DNA of 64,000 nucleotides from Maniola hyperantus. Taxonomy: Eukaryota; Arthropoda; Insecta; Lepidoptera; Nymphalidae. Position numbers and translations under genes: made by a program. Shown in pieces: positions 22,278 through 32,722 of the stretch (position 1 is the first letter of the stretch; each line of letters opens with the position of its first letter). Under the pieces are notes generated by a model. It was not told the origin of the DNA and searched no databases. It saw only the letters and a program-made list of their open reading frames with translations. The stretch spans positions 5,753,852 to 5,817,851 of the forward strand of contig NC_048545.1 of the NCBI RefSeq assembly GCF_902806685.2, in the 5' to 3' direction.

Positions 22278-22979
22278 AGATGTATTTTCTTACTTCATAT
22301 TATGAGTTAGGTATGATTTATACCTAAATTATGACCCACACATACGCGTAACAGATAGAATTTTACACTTTCATTGTTACACTAGGTATAAATGTAAATA
22401 ATTTAAGCTTCTGCCTACCTATAATTTTTCCAGCGTTAAACACCCTCACTATCAGATAGGAACAAATTGCTAACGGGCGCTATGTACAAAACAGTAGAGG
22501 GCTACTTATGCAAAAGCACGCCGGTTCACAAATCTTTTTAGGCAAAGATGCGTACCTACTGTATTTACGGTGTTTCTATTGGGATAAATTGGCTCAGTAA
22601 ATTTGGCTGCTTAACTTCGGCCCAGGTGAACGCATATCTACATATTTATGAAACCGGAAGCCTTCTTAAGGGGAACGCCTTGGTTTAAAAATAACGGCAA
22701 ATATACGGTTTTTTACCGCAACTTTTAACGAGATCCACCTTATTTATGCTCAGGGAGGGTACTTTGAGATTTATTAGTGGGAAGCGTGACGGATCAAGGA
22801 TTTAAGTAAAGATACGTTCAGCTGAAGTTAATAGCACTTTTTACTATCTATCATGAATATATTTAAGGATTTCTGCAAGAGCAACTCAATTAGATATCTA
22901 ATCTTTGGCTTGAATAAGTAATCCAAGTAGGTAGGTTCCTAGCTTTATTTTTATAATAACGTAGGAACATAAGTAGCTA
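22278..22979. other. unique sequence
   Basis: No gene or transposon recognised; mixed composition with less AT-rich patches near 22480-22700. Confidence 0.35.
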
Positions 22980-23160
22980 CTAGCTTATGCTCGCGACTAG
23001 AGCCTCAATAGCTTAATCGGTAAAGGAGTGGACTGAAAACCGAAAGGTTGACGGTTCAAAACCCGCCCGTTGCACTATTGTGGTACCTACTCCTAGCACA
23101 AGCCTGACGCTTAGTTGGAGAGGAAAAAAAAAAGTCACCTTTTCCTTTTATATATTTAGA
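22980..23160 (-). mobile_element. gutted (ACTG)n-family Helitron carrying a SINE
   Basis: CTAGCTTATGCTCGCGACT (22980-22998) is the Helitron 3' end in reverse. GTCACCTTTTCCTTTTATAT..TTAGA (23134-23160) is its 5' end in reverse. The roughly 180 bp that normally lie between are absent and the SINE at 22999-23133 occupies their place. Either the SINE inserted with loss of the Helitron interior, or the element was captured as a composite. Confidence 0.8.
22999..23133 (+). mobile_element. tRNA-derived SINE (type 2), 3' shortened
   Basis: Head AGAGCCTCAATAGCTTAATC with box-A-like GGTAAAGGAGTGG, B box GGTTCAAAACCC, then CCGTTGCACTATTGTGG and GACGCTTAGTTGGAGAGG followed by an A run. It ends earlier than the copy at 12820 and lacks the AATATTAGTCATTTAAC segment, as if polyadenylated or primed internally. 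Confidence 0.8.
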
Positions 23161-23194
23161 TTATGTAGATATTATTATAATGATTGAATACGTA

Positions 23195-23330
23195 CCCTGG
23201 AACTTGGAACCCTCGTAGCTTTAGTTTTAAGTTTGCGTAATAATTATCACCACTATATCTTACAAATCTAACACCATACCAGACCATCAATATGAGTAAT
23301 TTATTACCTATTTTGAATATCATAAAAAAT
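23195..23330 (+). mobile_element. LINE 3'-UTR fragment
   Basis: It shares GGAACCCTCGTAGCTTTAG, TTTAAGTTTGCGTAATAATT, ATCACCACTATATCTTAC and AATTTATTACCTATTTTGAAT with the longer LINE fragment at 25715-26033, where a C-terminal coding stub is still visible upstream. Ends in A-rich sequence. 5'-truncated copy. Confidence 0.7.
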
Positions 23331-24569
23331 AAAAAATAAAAATTTGTTGTACACCACGGATAAAAATGAATCCAAAATACTGAAACGGTTATCTAAGTAG
23401 GTTACTTAGTTGTGTAAAAGTTAGGCAATTTGAGCGGCCTTATTAGGTAGGTAAGTAGGTACAAAGTCATATTAAATTATTTATTCAGAATAGGTAACAT
23501 GTTACGCTTATTGATGGTCAAAATTGTTAATTTGTAATATGATAATATAATGGTGATAATTAATTACCTACGTAATTAAAATTAAAGCTACAAGGGGTCC
23601 AAACGCGCCCAAGTCTGAGTACTCACTTAGCTACCTATATACCTACCTACTACAGTGATTTTCAATTTGAAATTATTGATAAGTACATACCTAACCGTGC
23701 ACATAACATGTAATGCAAATTGTAATCAAAGGTGATCCTAATCAGTCAAAGGTTAAATGTGCGTTGATAAGGAAATGCGTCGGCAGTGTTTCTTACCAGT
23801 ATTTATGGTATATGTAGGTACTAAATTGTAGCTAATTATTATCTTTGTAACCAACAGCGCTAGGCATTTTCTAGATTTTCTAAATGGGTCTATTTAAATT
23901 TTTACTAGCCTTTCCCGCGACTTCGTTCGCGTAATGTAGATATACATACTTACTTACCTATAGCCTATAAAATATATCAGTAATTTTTTTTTTCTGAAAA
24001 GTTACTTTCGCCTTCCCAATGCAACTAACTTAGCTACCTAATTATAAAGTCACTACACAAAACTTAGGTATGTAGGTACTATTATATCAAAAAGTGAACA
24101 GCTTTCGTTGTCTGTTCACCTATTCAGAGGTAGATTCATATTAGATAAGTAGGTAGGTACCTATCTAAAATAGTATAAAATATGTACAAACCTATACCTA
24201 CCTATATGTACCTATTTAAAATAGGTACTTACCTACTACAAACACAAAAAAAAATTATTAGGTAGGTACCTAATCAGAATTTCCATTAAAATAACAAAGG
24301 GCACTTAACAATTACTTGAACAAAGAAAATACCATTAAAACTACCGCCGCTAAATAATTACGCACACTAACTAACTGAAAACTAAACTTTACACCTTCAT
24401 AAAGTTGATAGAACCTCGTTAAACTTTAATAAAGAAAAAGGCATTTTTTACCTAGCACAATGAAGCATAGTGAAAAGAAAAATAGTAGATCACTGCATAT
24501 AACTTTATATTATACTTTTATAGTTGGTATATGCCTACCTCAATACAGGTAGGTAGGTATGTTTTACAA
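23331..24569. other. AT-rich unique sequence
   Basis: No gene seen. At 23909-23935 the words CTAGCCTTTCCCGCGACTTC..TTCGCG look like an isolated, reversed Helitron 3' terminus. Dense GGTAGGTACCTA words lie at 24150-24270. Confidence 0.4.
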
Positions 24570-24793
24570 TCTATATATATAAAAGGAAAAGGTGACTGAC
24601 TGACTGACTGACTGATCTATCAACACACAGCTCAAACTACTGGACGGATCGGGCTGAAACTTGGCAGGCAGATAGCTATTATGACGTAGGCATCCGCTAA
24701 GGAAGGATTTTTTAAAATTCAATCCCTAAAGGGGTAAAATAGGGGTTTGAAATTTGTGTAGTTCACGCGGACGAAGTCGCGGGCATAAGCTAG
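24570..24793 (+). mobile_element. miniature Helitron, (ACTG)n family, well preserved
   Basis: Starts TCTATATATATAAAAGG after an A and ends CTAG before a T, i.e. a clean A/T target with no duplication, as Helitrons insert. It contains (ACTG)n, GATCTATCAACACACAGCTC, GGACGGATCGGGCTGAAAC, CGTAGGCATCCGCTAAG, GGGGTTTGAAATTTGTGTAG and the 3' hairpin CGCGGACGAAGTCGCG. Best reference copy of the family here. No protein is encoded. Confidence 0.92.
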
Positions 24794-25190
24794 TTGAATA
24801 TAAATTTTATTGTGATTCGTTGTATATTATACTACCTATATACCTACATATATCTACTTCTTATTGTCTCGACACCTTTTCACCATAAATATAATGCAAA
24901 TACAAACATTAAAGAAAAATATGTATAAAGAAGGCTGAAGGAGACACTCAGCCGGTTAATGAGGCCATAAATAGGTTCTCGTATAATTTATTACAGCTTG
25001 CAGTTTTTTGGCTTAGAGCTCGGATAGAAGAAACGGCTGTTTACTTTTGCTGTATCTAAACTGGTCTTACAGGTATGACTATAAATACTCGCCTTGTTAT
25101 GTAACAAATTAAGTTGGTTAGAAATATGTAGGTAACTATGTTATATATTTACATATTTGATAACATATTTTAGGAAACTAAGTATAGCTT
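24794..25190. other. unique sequence
   Basis: Nothing recognised. Confidence 0.35.
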
Positions 25191-25295
25191 CGCCACTTCG
25201 TCCGCGTGGACTACTACTATTTCAACTCCTATTTCACTATACTATTAACTTCCTATTTCAGTCAGTCAGTCACCTTTTCCTTTTATATATTTAGA
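25191..25295 (-). mobile_element. (ACTG)n-family Helitron, internally deleted
   Basis: In reverse it has the 3' end (TAGCTTCGCCACTTCGTCCGCG), a garbled TTTCAACTCCTATTTCACTA interior, and the 5' end GTCAGTCACCTTTTCCTTTT..TTAGA. About half of the usual length is missing. Its 5' terminus (25294-25295) touches the 3' terminus of the next element. Confidence 0.75.
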
Positions 25296-25518
25296 CTAGC
25301 TTATGCCCGCGACTTCGCGTGGACTACACAAATTTCAAACCACTATTTTACCCCTTTAGGGGTTGAATTTTGAAAAATCCTTCCTTAACGGATGCCTACG
25401 TCATAATAGCTATCTGCATGCCAAATTTCAGCCCGATCCGTCCAGTAGTTTGAGCTGTGCGTTGATAGATCAGTCAGTCAGTCAGTCAGTCACCTTATCC
25501 TTTTATTTATATTATAGA
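25296..25518 (-). mobile_element. miniature Helitron, (ACTG)n family, complete
   Basis: The reverse 3' end CTAGCTTATGCCCGCGACTTCG is followed in order by all family blocks and the 5' end ACCTTATCCTTTTATTTATA..ATAGA. The hairpin is shortened (GACTTCGCGTGG). It is directly joined, head-to-tail, to the deleted copy on its left. Confidence 0.88.
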
Positions 25519-25569
25519 TTTATATGTAGACTCGTTATTTAAAATACCTACATATTGTGTACATTAGCT

Positions 25570-26076
25570 ATACAGTAGCCGGCAGAAAATACTGTACATC
25601 GACCGTAGAAAGACATTTCGGCTTTGTAGAGCGTTGTCTTAGTCACTCATACCTATGTGACGTTTTGTCGGTCTCAACGACAGAGTCAACGCTCTACAAA
25701 TATGCTATCTCTTTCTCAAGGAACTAATTGAAAAATCCTATTACAATGTAAAGGATTATTTAAATGATAAGCAAGCTTGGGAATGAGTTGCTTGAAGGCT
25801 TTGTGATAGTTCTAATACTTAAGTATAATTTATGATTTTGTAAAGTGGTGATAATAAAAAGAATACCCGGCTGAGTTTGTTGTGGGCTCTTCTCAGACCT
25901 GGGCGCGTTTGGAACCCTCGTAGCTTTAGTTTTAAGTTTGCGTAATAATTATCACCACTATATCTTACAAATCCAACAACTGACTATCGAAAAGAATAAT
26001 TTATTACCTATTTTGAATAAATCATTTGACTTTGAAAGGTCGATGTACCTTCAACATTTTCTGCCCGGTACTGTAC
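25570..26076. mobile_element. palindromic MITE interrupted by a LINE tail
   Basis: The left part (25570 to about 25714) has the arm AGTAGCCGGCAGAAAATACT and the inner inverted repeat TTTGTAGAGCGTTGT / CAACGCTCTACAAA. The right part (26034-26076) has AAAGGTCGATGTACC..TTTTCTGCCCGGTACTGTACC, the other arm. The element at 21841 shows the uninterrupted arrangement. The MITE was therefore in place before the LINE arrived. Confidence 0.8.
25715..26033 (+). pseudogene. 5'-truncated LINE with C-terminal coding stub
   Basis: The frame LKELI then EKSYYNVKDYLNDKQAWE ends in a stop at about 25786. This resembles the last residues of lepidopteran CR1- or Jockey-group LINE polyproteins. The 3' UTR contains GGAACCCTCGTAGCTTTAG and ends AATAAATCATTTGACTTTGA, a typical LINE tail phrase. 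It lies inside the MITE at 25570-26076. No reverse-transcriptase catalytic region remains. Confidence 0.65.
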
Positions 26077-26465
26077 CTACCTACTAGGTTGTATCTACCT
26101 ATGTACTGAATAGGTATGTACCTATTATTTTAATGAACATAATTTTATGTTTGCGTAAATTTGAAAAAGGTAGGTAGGTATATCTATTATCTATCTATTA
26201 GTAGGTATACTTAATTAATACTTTAAGATATATAATATTAAATTGATTATAAGCAAGTGACAGCCCTACACGAAGCACGCAAAACTATAAATCCATGTAA
26301 AAACAAAACGCAAGCAATACAAGTGTTACATGTGTCAATTGAACCGATATGCTTAAACGGTTATGAATTATGTAAAGCTTCGCGCCGTGGTCCCAGTGTG
26401 AACTGGGCGATGAATAAGACTAGGTAGTTTTAGTTACAGATATACTTATACTGAAAAAAGCTGTA
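26077..26465. other. unique AT-rich sequence
   Basis: Nothing recognised except GGTAGGTATATC-type words. Confidence 0.35.
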
Positions 26466-26770
26466 AAAGCCTAGTCACTAGTGGTTAGGACGTCTGATAG
26501 ACAATCAGAGGTCGGGGGTTCGATCTCGAGCAGGTATCTCTAGCTTTTCGGAGTAAGGTGCGTTTTAAGTAATTAAATAGAAACCCCTTTCTTTAACGGT
26601 GAAGGAAAACATCGTGAGGAAACCTGTATGCCTGAGAGTTCCCCATAATGTTGTCAAAGGTGTATGAAGTCCCAATTCCGCACTTGGCCAGCATGATAGA
26701 CTACTACACTTTGAGAGGAGACTCGTTCTTTGTAGTGAGCCGGCGATGGGTTGATCATGATGATGATGAT
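26466..26770 (+). mobile_element. tRNA-derived SINE (type 1), full length, (GAT)n tail
   Basis: The head has a box-A-like TAGTGGTTAGGACG and B box GGTTCGATCTC. The body has AGCTTTTCGGAGTAAGGTGC, CTTTAACGGTGAAGGAAAAC, ATCGTGAGGAAACCTG, TGCCTGAGAGTTCCCCATAA and CGCACTTGGCCAGC. It ends CCGGCGATGGGTTGATCATG plus GATGATGAT. The order and wording match the widespread lepidopteran tRNA-SINE group (Bm1-like). The (GAT)n tail resembles that of the RTE fragment at 56235, a candidate LINE partner. The antisense frame here is an artefact. Confidence 0.88.
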
Positions 26771-27978
26771 ACCTACTGAAATGTCTAGCAAATATCGTTA
26801 TTTTCCTCTTCAATCAATATACCTAACTCATGATTGATAGATATACTTAGGTACCTATCTATAAAATATTAATGAGACTGACACACAACACCAGCTCCTG
26901 TGGACTTAGAGATTTGAAAAGAGGAAATATTCCTTAAGTGCACTAGGGGTAGACACTTTAAATATACCATAAATATACCTACCTACCTACCTAAGTAAAA
27001 AAAATCATAATACCAAACGTACTTGTACGTGCCTATGTGAACTTAATTGAAACAACCCGCCGACGCTGTTAGGAAATTCCGTTTGAAATTTGAATTTTAA
27101 TAAAACATAACATGTTCCCGTATTCATACGTCACATCAATGCCTGTTTCCACAGCCTCTATGTCCGCAATTTACGTCTCTCGCGGGAGACGAAGAGTAAT
27201 GTCAGTGTAGGGAGAAAAGTAAAAAAAAATCGCGACGAGTCGCCCAACAAGTTCAGCCAATTATAAGTGACAAGCGGCAAGCTCGCTCGCAATTTCAGCT
27301 CACATTTACTTACTACTAAACCGTAAACGTTTTTTTTAACTTAAATATAGGTGCTTTATGCGCGATTATTTTTTTAATTACTATAATTAAATGAGGGTAG
27401 GTACCTATACCTACATGTGCAACAAACTACATAGTTGCAAAGTACTATTTTAAGGTTTCTTTGTAAGTTACCGCGTCTAGTATTTTTAACCTGATTCTGC
27501 TTAGTAGGTATTTTAATGTGATTTTTAAAGGCCTTTGATTTTCGAAAGCCTGAATAACACGACGCAGCGCGACGCGAAGGAAACAAGTCCAACTCTGCAT
27601 GTACAAGGGAATGTATGGAAGAGTTGCCTACCTAAGTTTGCAAAGGACAATGACAGAATTTCTATAGAACCGTAACCCATTTTATTATTATTATAAGTGG
27701 TAATTTAATACTAGGATAATTAAATTATCATTAATTTATAATGTGTGTAAATTGGTGAGGCATGATCTGGCATTCTCCTTTCAAATTAGTAGGTACTACC
27801 TTTAAAATAATGATAAAAAAACTTTGCTTAATTAATGCGATTATCTGATGTAGGTATAATCTTAACTAGGCCACACCTCGTTGCAGAGTTAATTATTTGC
27901 AGATAAATTGGGAACGTCATATTTAAATTCTATTATCTCGGTTCCTTCATTAAAAGCACATTCGAGAAATATATAAAT
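26771..27978. other. unique sequence
   Basis: No gene or transposon recognised. A less AT-rich, repeat-free patch at about 27060-27300 may be conserved non-coding DNA. Confidence 0.35.
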
Positions 27979-28502
27979 AAAATGGCCAAGTGCGAGCAGG
28001 TCTCCAGTCCTGCTATGGTTCCGTATCTTTACATACCTAAGCGTTATATTATAACCTAGGTATTATATAACATTTAGAAAATAATTATGTAAAAGGACAT
28101 AATACTCTACCATCCTATACGTAATTTGATCGCTTTGTCCATTTTGAGGTAGGTAATTATAATATGGGTACCTTCAAGTCAAGAGTGAATAGGCATCTTC
28201 TAGGCAAGCGCACTCCATCTTAGCGCTAGTCTAGTATATAAATTAAAAAAGGTATCTCGGCGTCGTATTCTTTTCTTTATTGCTGAGGGTCATGACTTCT
28301 ATCCATTAATCACATACCTAGCGGTAGGTAAGTACCTAGATACCTACAAGTTTTATTGAGATAATAATAATACATATTATTACGATGATCTCCCAAACGT
28401 TTCTACATACGTCTCGGCTAGTTACCTACCTACTTACCTACTGAATTTCGACTGTTTCATTATGAGGTTAATTTTTTCATGATGAGATACGGAACCCTAA
28501 AA
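27979..28502 (-). mobile_element. decayed MINE-2-like element with foreign interior
   Basis: Left end AATGGCCAAGTGCGAGCAGG..TATGGTTCCGTAT and right end CATGATGAGATACGGAACCCTAAAAA are recognisable as reversed MINE-2-like termini. The usual interior is absent. A LINE remnant at 28161-28223 lies between the ends. The pairing of the two ends as one element is an inference. Confidence 0.4.
28161..28223 (+). pseudogene. LINE C-terminal stub ending in KRTPS-stop
   Basis: The frame encodes MGTFKSRVNRHLLGKRTPS and a stop. This is a pattern I associate with the end of a common lepidopteran LINE polyprotein (CR1/Jockey group). The sequence 28223-28240 continues as its 3' UTR. Only about 20 codons remain. 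Relatives are at 5540-5668 (plus) and 11814-11860 (minus, 3' UTR only). Confidence 0.65.
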
Positions 28503-28964
28503 AGTGAATCATGGCGTGCGATCCTCATGAAATATTACACCCGAGCTGGCACCATAAAGCAAACGGCGTGACACGGCGATACAACGATAGGGACACAGAC
28601 ACAGACACCAGAGAGCGTCTGCTTTTCGAATGCTGAATACAGGATGTTCGCGAATTAACCGCTCTCATATTTTACGTCACGACGCACCTATACTAGTACT
28701 AAGCATATTACTTACGTGTTTTTGTAGTGCGGGAAAAGAATATAGCTTGATACTCATTGCAGTGACAAGTTTTTTCCATAGGTACCTACTTATCTTTGTT
28801 ATTTGCAGATTATTTTCTCTTTTTCCAGCTCTTCCAAGCTAAGGAATCTCATTGCAAATGTTTAGGTACAAATATATGTTTAGGTTTAAAGACGTTTATT
28901 CTCATAAAGACAAAGTCACTTACATGAGAACTTAATTCTAAGAATAAAGTTTACAAATATTCGC
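28503..28964. other. unique sequence
   Basis: The open frame at 28630-28842 is rich in Leu, Ile and Cys but shows no motif I can assign, and is likely chance. Confidence 0.35.
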
Positions 28965-29290
28965 CATTTAGGCACTCATTCAATGCATTTGTCGAAGTGA
29001 TTCGCATTACTCATAATGTGAGCAGCTAATTCAGTTTTAAATGCATTGAATGAGTGTACATTTTTTTATGTGTGCAGGTATTTGGTTATAAAGTTTAGCT
29101 CCTTCATAGGTAAGGGTTTTTCTGCCATAATTTGTTCTAGTTTTGGGTAGGATAAGGTAACTGGCTCGACGAGTTTTAGTTTTAATTTTTGTAAATGTGA
29201 TATTTGTGTGGATTGTTTTATTTATAGTTTTCCTAACAAAAATACATGTGTTGTATATATATAACTGATGAATGTTCATAATTTTGGTGT
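28965..29290 (-). pseudogene. LINE reverse-transcriptase C-terminal region, frameshifted
   Basis: The minus-strand frame contains RRASYLILPKTRTNYGRKTL, then TYEGAKLYNQIPAHIKKC, the conserved thumb-side end of CR1/Jockey-type LINE reverse transcriptases. After a frameshift near 29050 the protein continues as SFNAFKTELAAHIMSNANHF and stops at about 28982. The part upstream of 29290 is not recognisable, so the copy is 5'-truncated. The RT catalytic motif is absent and the element cannot move. Confidence 0.7.
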
Positions 29291-30066
29291 CGATGTAAAG
29301 TTTTTTAGTATGTGTTCGAAAGGGATATGTGAAAAGAATTTTTATTATTTTATTTTTTTATTTTGAGCAGTTTGTAGATGAGCTAATCTTGTACCTATAT
29401 AGGTACCATTCATCCTGAAAAATCAACAAGTTTACACTGGATTTTTAAAAACTTGATCCAGTGAATAAAGATACCTACTAATGAATTCGTATTTTACTAG
29501 CGGGTTCCACACAAAGCACAGTAGCTTCGCAAGGCTTTGTTTTCATCCTTGAGTCATCCACGTCGCGCGAGATTCGCATTTTGCCGTAATCGAACCGCGC
29601 CAAAAAGCAAAAGAGATCTTCTAAAGGCTGCCGCGTTTAGTAAGCATCCAGCTTTTATAATAGGTACCTGTAGTTAAGGAAATTAACTTTAGGTAGGTAT
29701 ATGAAATCTAAAAAATCCTTTATTACAACTGGAGCCACCTGTATATGACTCCCACATATTTTACTCACCAACACAGGGACGTAATGAAGCAATTATATAT
29801 CGATATTTTTATGCATAAAATACTTGGCTTATACGAGTATCTGGTCGGAGCGACGGACCGCTCTCAAATAAAACAAAGCAGAGGTTATTGTAAGGCCGGG
29901 TAGGTGTGTGCGAGTCTCGGTTATCGAGCTTTTAACCCGACGCGCGACACGTCGAGACATCGACAAGATTTATCACCTCACTAGCACACAACTCATTTGT
30001 ATTTCCCCAACAGAATAAATTTCGAATAAACAACCGAAATGATAGAATGCCAGGTGATTATCGGGC
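29291..30066. other. unique sequence
   Basis: A repeat-free, less AT-rich patch covers about 29830-30060 and leads into the tandem array. No gene is recognised. Confidence 0.35.
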
Positions 30067-30660
30067 GATCTTGGTCCGGAACCGACACTTAAATGTCAGT
30101 CCTGCAGCGGTGATCTAACTTCTTGTTTTACGAGTATTATAGAGGTGTGAATGAGTCGGTATTTTCATTTGGCTTGTTAACTTTTTCTCACTCGCGAAAA
30201 GAGAACGAAGAAGAGTTGTTGATCTTCGTCCGAAATCGACACTTAAATATCAGTCCTGCAGGGATGATCTACAGGTAAACTACTTACCTATTATATCGTA
30301 GAGGTGTGAATGAGTTGGTATTTTCATTTGTTCTATTAACTACTTTTTTACTCACTTGCGAAACGCGGATGTCAATAAAGAATTGATCTTCGTTCCGACT
30401 CTAGTAACTACTTATGTCATAAAGGTGTGTATGAGTCAGTATTTTCATTTATTTGTCAACTGCATTTATCTCACTTACAAAATGCGGATGCCGATGAAGA
30501 GTTGATCTTCGTCCGGAACCGACACTCACTTAAATGTCAGTTCTGCAGCGATGGTCTACAATTAACTACCTACTCATTGTATCATAGAGGTGTGAATGAG
30601 TCGGTATTTTTATTTGTCACTTGCATTTTTCTCACTTGCAAAACGCGGATATCGATGAAG
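30067..30660 (+). repeat. four-unit tandem array, about 120-164 bp per unit
   Basis: Units start at GATCTTGGTCCGG (30067), GATCTTCGTCCG (30221), GATCTTCGTTCCG (30385) and GATCTTCGTCCGG (30504). Each continues with CCGACACTTAAATGTCAGTCC-like sequence (missing in unit 3), then GAGGTGTGAATGAGTCGGTA, TTTTCATTTG, CTCACTTGC and AAACGCGGAT. Units differ by substitutions and by loss of one roughly 40-bp block in unit 3. A short frame crosses units 3-4 but changes phase between units, so coding is unlikely. Confidence 0.85.
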
Positions 30661-30729
30661 ATTTATGTGGCATTTAAAGATGTCTGACCGCATTTTTCAT
30701 CGCTTACGGATAATATAATAACTACGGTA
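30661..30729. other. junction between tandem array and MITE
   Basis: About 70 bp of sequence without recognised content. Confidence 0.3.
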
Positions 30730-31181
30730 TTTTTAGGGTTCCGTACCTCAAAAGGAAAAACGGAACCCTTATAGGACCACTTTGTTGTCTGTCTGTCTGT
30801 CTGTCTGTCAAGAAACCTACAGGGTACTTCCCGTTGACCTAGAATCGTGAAATTTGGCAGGTAGGTAGATCTAGGTATTATATTTGACATTTGGGAAAAA
30901 TCTGAAAACCGTGAATTTAGGGTTAGATCACTCAAAAAAAAATCGTGGTCATGAACTAATAATTAGTATTTCATAATTAGTATTAAGTTACAACTTTCGA
31001 AGTGAGTGACTATATCAAGTGGGGTATCATATGAAAGGTCTTCATCTTTACATTCTAAAACAGATTTTTATTTATTTTTATGCATCATAGTTTTTGAATT
31101 ACCGTACAAAATGTCGAAAAAATACGACTGTAGTACGGAACCCTCATTGCGCGAGCCTGACTCGCACTTGGCCGGTTTTTT
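30730..31181 (+). mobile_element. MINE-2-like MITE, full length
   Basis: Complete order of blocks: TTTTTAGGGTTCCGTACCTC with mirror ACGGAACCCTTATAGG, short (GTCT)n, CCTAGAATCGTGAAATTTGG, GTGGTCATGAACTAATAATT, GTGGGGTATCATATGAAAGG, CGACTGTAGTACGGAACCCT, GAGCCTGACTCGCACTTGGC, and the T-run end. Confidence 0.92.
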
Positions 31182-32276
31182 ATAAAGTAAATAGGTAGCT
31201 AGTACTAGGTAGTAGGTATAGGTACTTAAATGAAAAAAAAAATACAAGTGGACTGAATATGAATCATGTGAAAACTTATAATAGTTCTGCCGATTCACTG
31301 GCGGGATTTTCAGTGCCAAGAAATGATGTCGGTCTCTCACTCAAGCCTTTGTTTGGTTCTTTAATTCATAAATCACACGGAACCGCAACAATGAAAACTT
31401 TTGTCTTATTCGGTATTTGACAGACGTTACATTTTATAAAATTTAAGACGCCTAAAGTAATAAAATTTGGAGTTGAACATGCTTTAATTTGTTTTTAAGA
31501 CCTCATTTAAGTTTACGCGCTAACAAAGAATATATTTTAATAGGTATAATAACTAATAATTAAACATGTATTTAGTAAGCCCGTCGAGAAGATATTTAAA
31601 AGATTAATTTAATTTGGATTATTCTCATTGAGAGCTAAAATATGAAGGTAAATATTGTGTTTTTGAATAAAATATTTATTTTTAATATAAACTGCGATAG
31701 TCTCACGTTTTCAATTTTTTTATTTACCCTTATATGCCTTTTATACTCTTCAACATGTATCTTAGTCAGAATTCCGGGAAGTTCTCTCGTAGGATACAAC
31801 TATTTAAGGTTTATCATGATTTAAAACTATTTCTATAGACATGCCTACATCTAAATATGGAAGATCAACATACTTTTATTACTGTGCTGCGGTAAGATAT
31901 CGATAAATAATAGTTATTACGTATAAAAACTCTACATTAATATTTATTATTTTATTAAAATGGCTATTTATATCACTTATCTCCATCTTTGTTTCATCAC
32001 AATATCATAATATTACGGGTGTTTCTTGTTTGTTAATTTTTATTTATAGCTATGAATACCTAAAGCCTAAGCACATAATGGATAATGATAAATACCCACA
32101 CTATAACATGCACTTATTTATCTACTTGCGAAAAATGACGAGTCAAACGTGCTTTATGTAATACCTACCTAGGTATATTAAATGTAGCCATAGAAAAATA
32201 AGGTAATAAATACAAGAGATCGATCTTTTATAAAGATATGGGTTAAATTCACAGAATTCAGAAAGATAATAGAAAT
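31182..32276. other. AT-rich unique sequence
   Basis: No gene or transposon recognised. Confidence 0.4.
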
Positions 32277-32405
32277 GGTAAAGCAGCGTGAGATATTATG
32301 GTAGTGCCGCGTAGATGTCTTGTGAAACATAAAGTGCGTTTTTATAAAGCAGTCGTATTTGTATAGGTAGTACAATTTAATTTTGTTGCTTTCAGCAAGC
32401 ACGCA
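32277..32405 (+). repeat. dispersed repeat shared with 55662
   Basis: The words GTGCCGCGTAGATGTCTTGT, GAAACATAAAGTGCG, TTTTATAAAGCAGTCGT and CAATTTAATTTTGTTGCTT match, with substitutions, the segment at 55662-55790. The latter has short terminal inverted repeats GAGCATCAG/CTGATGCTC, so both may be MITE copies. Confidence 0.5.
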
Positions 32406-32611
32406 GCTTCAGATATAGCTGGCATAAAATACTTTACTTCTATAGGTAGGTAGGTACATAAAACACTGGTCCTGACTTACTGATCTATCAAGTATCAACG
32501 CACAGCCTAATCGGCTTGTGTCAAAAATTAGAAAATTCGACAGTGCATTCGCTATGTGTGAGTAGCTAAAATCGGTTATACCGATAGGTACCTACATCTC
32601 TATTCATCATC

Positions 32612-32722
32612 GTAATGATCAACCAGTAGAAGTCCACAGCTGGACATAGGTCTCTTGTAGGGGCTATAACACGCCACGGTCTTGCACCGCCTGAATCCAG
32701 CGGCTCCCGGCGGCTTGTTTGA
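32612..32722 (-). pseudogene. RTE-like LINE 3' end
   Basis: On the minus strand it reads GGGAGCCGCTGGATTCAGGC, GGTGCAAGACCGTGGCGTG, CAAGAGACCTATGTCCAGCT, GTGGACTTCTACTGGTTG and then an ATGATG-type tail. The fragment at 56235-56505 has the same order of words on the plus strand. In frame this is the AGSR.IQ.V C-terminal region. Stops and the short length mark it as dead. Confidence 0.75.

Noticed and set aside
26565..26813. 82-codon minus frame with a His run
   Set aside because: It is antisense to a tRNA-derived SINE and its (GAT)n tail.
30067..30660. CRISPR-like repetition
   Set aside because: Units are 120-164 bp with no short constant repeats and unique spacers, and the DNA is of insect type.
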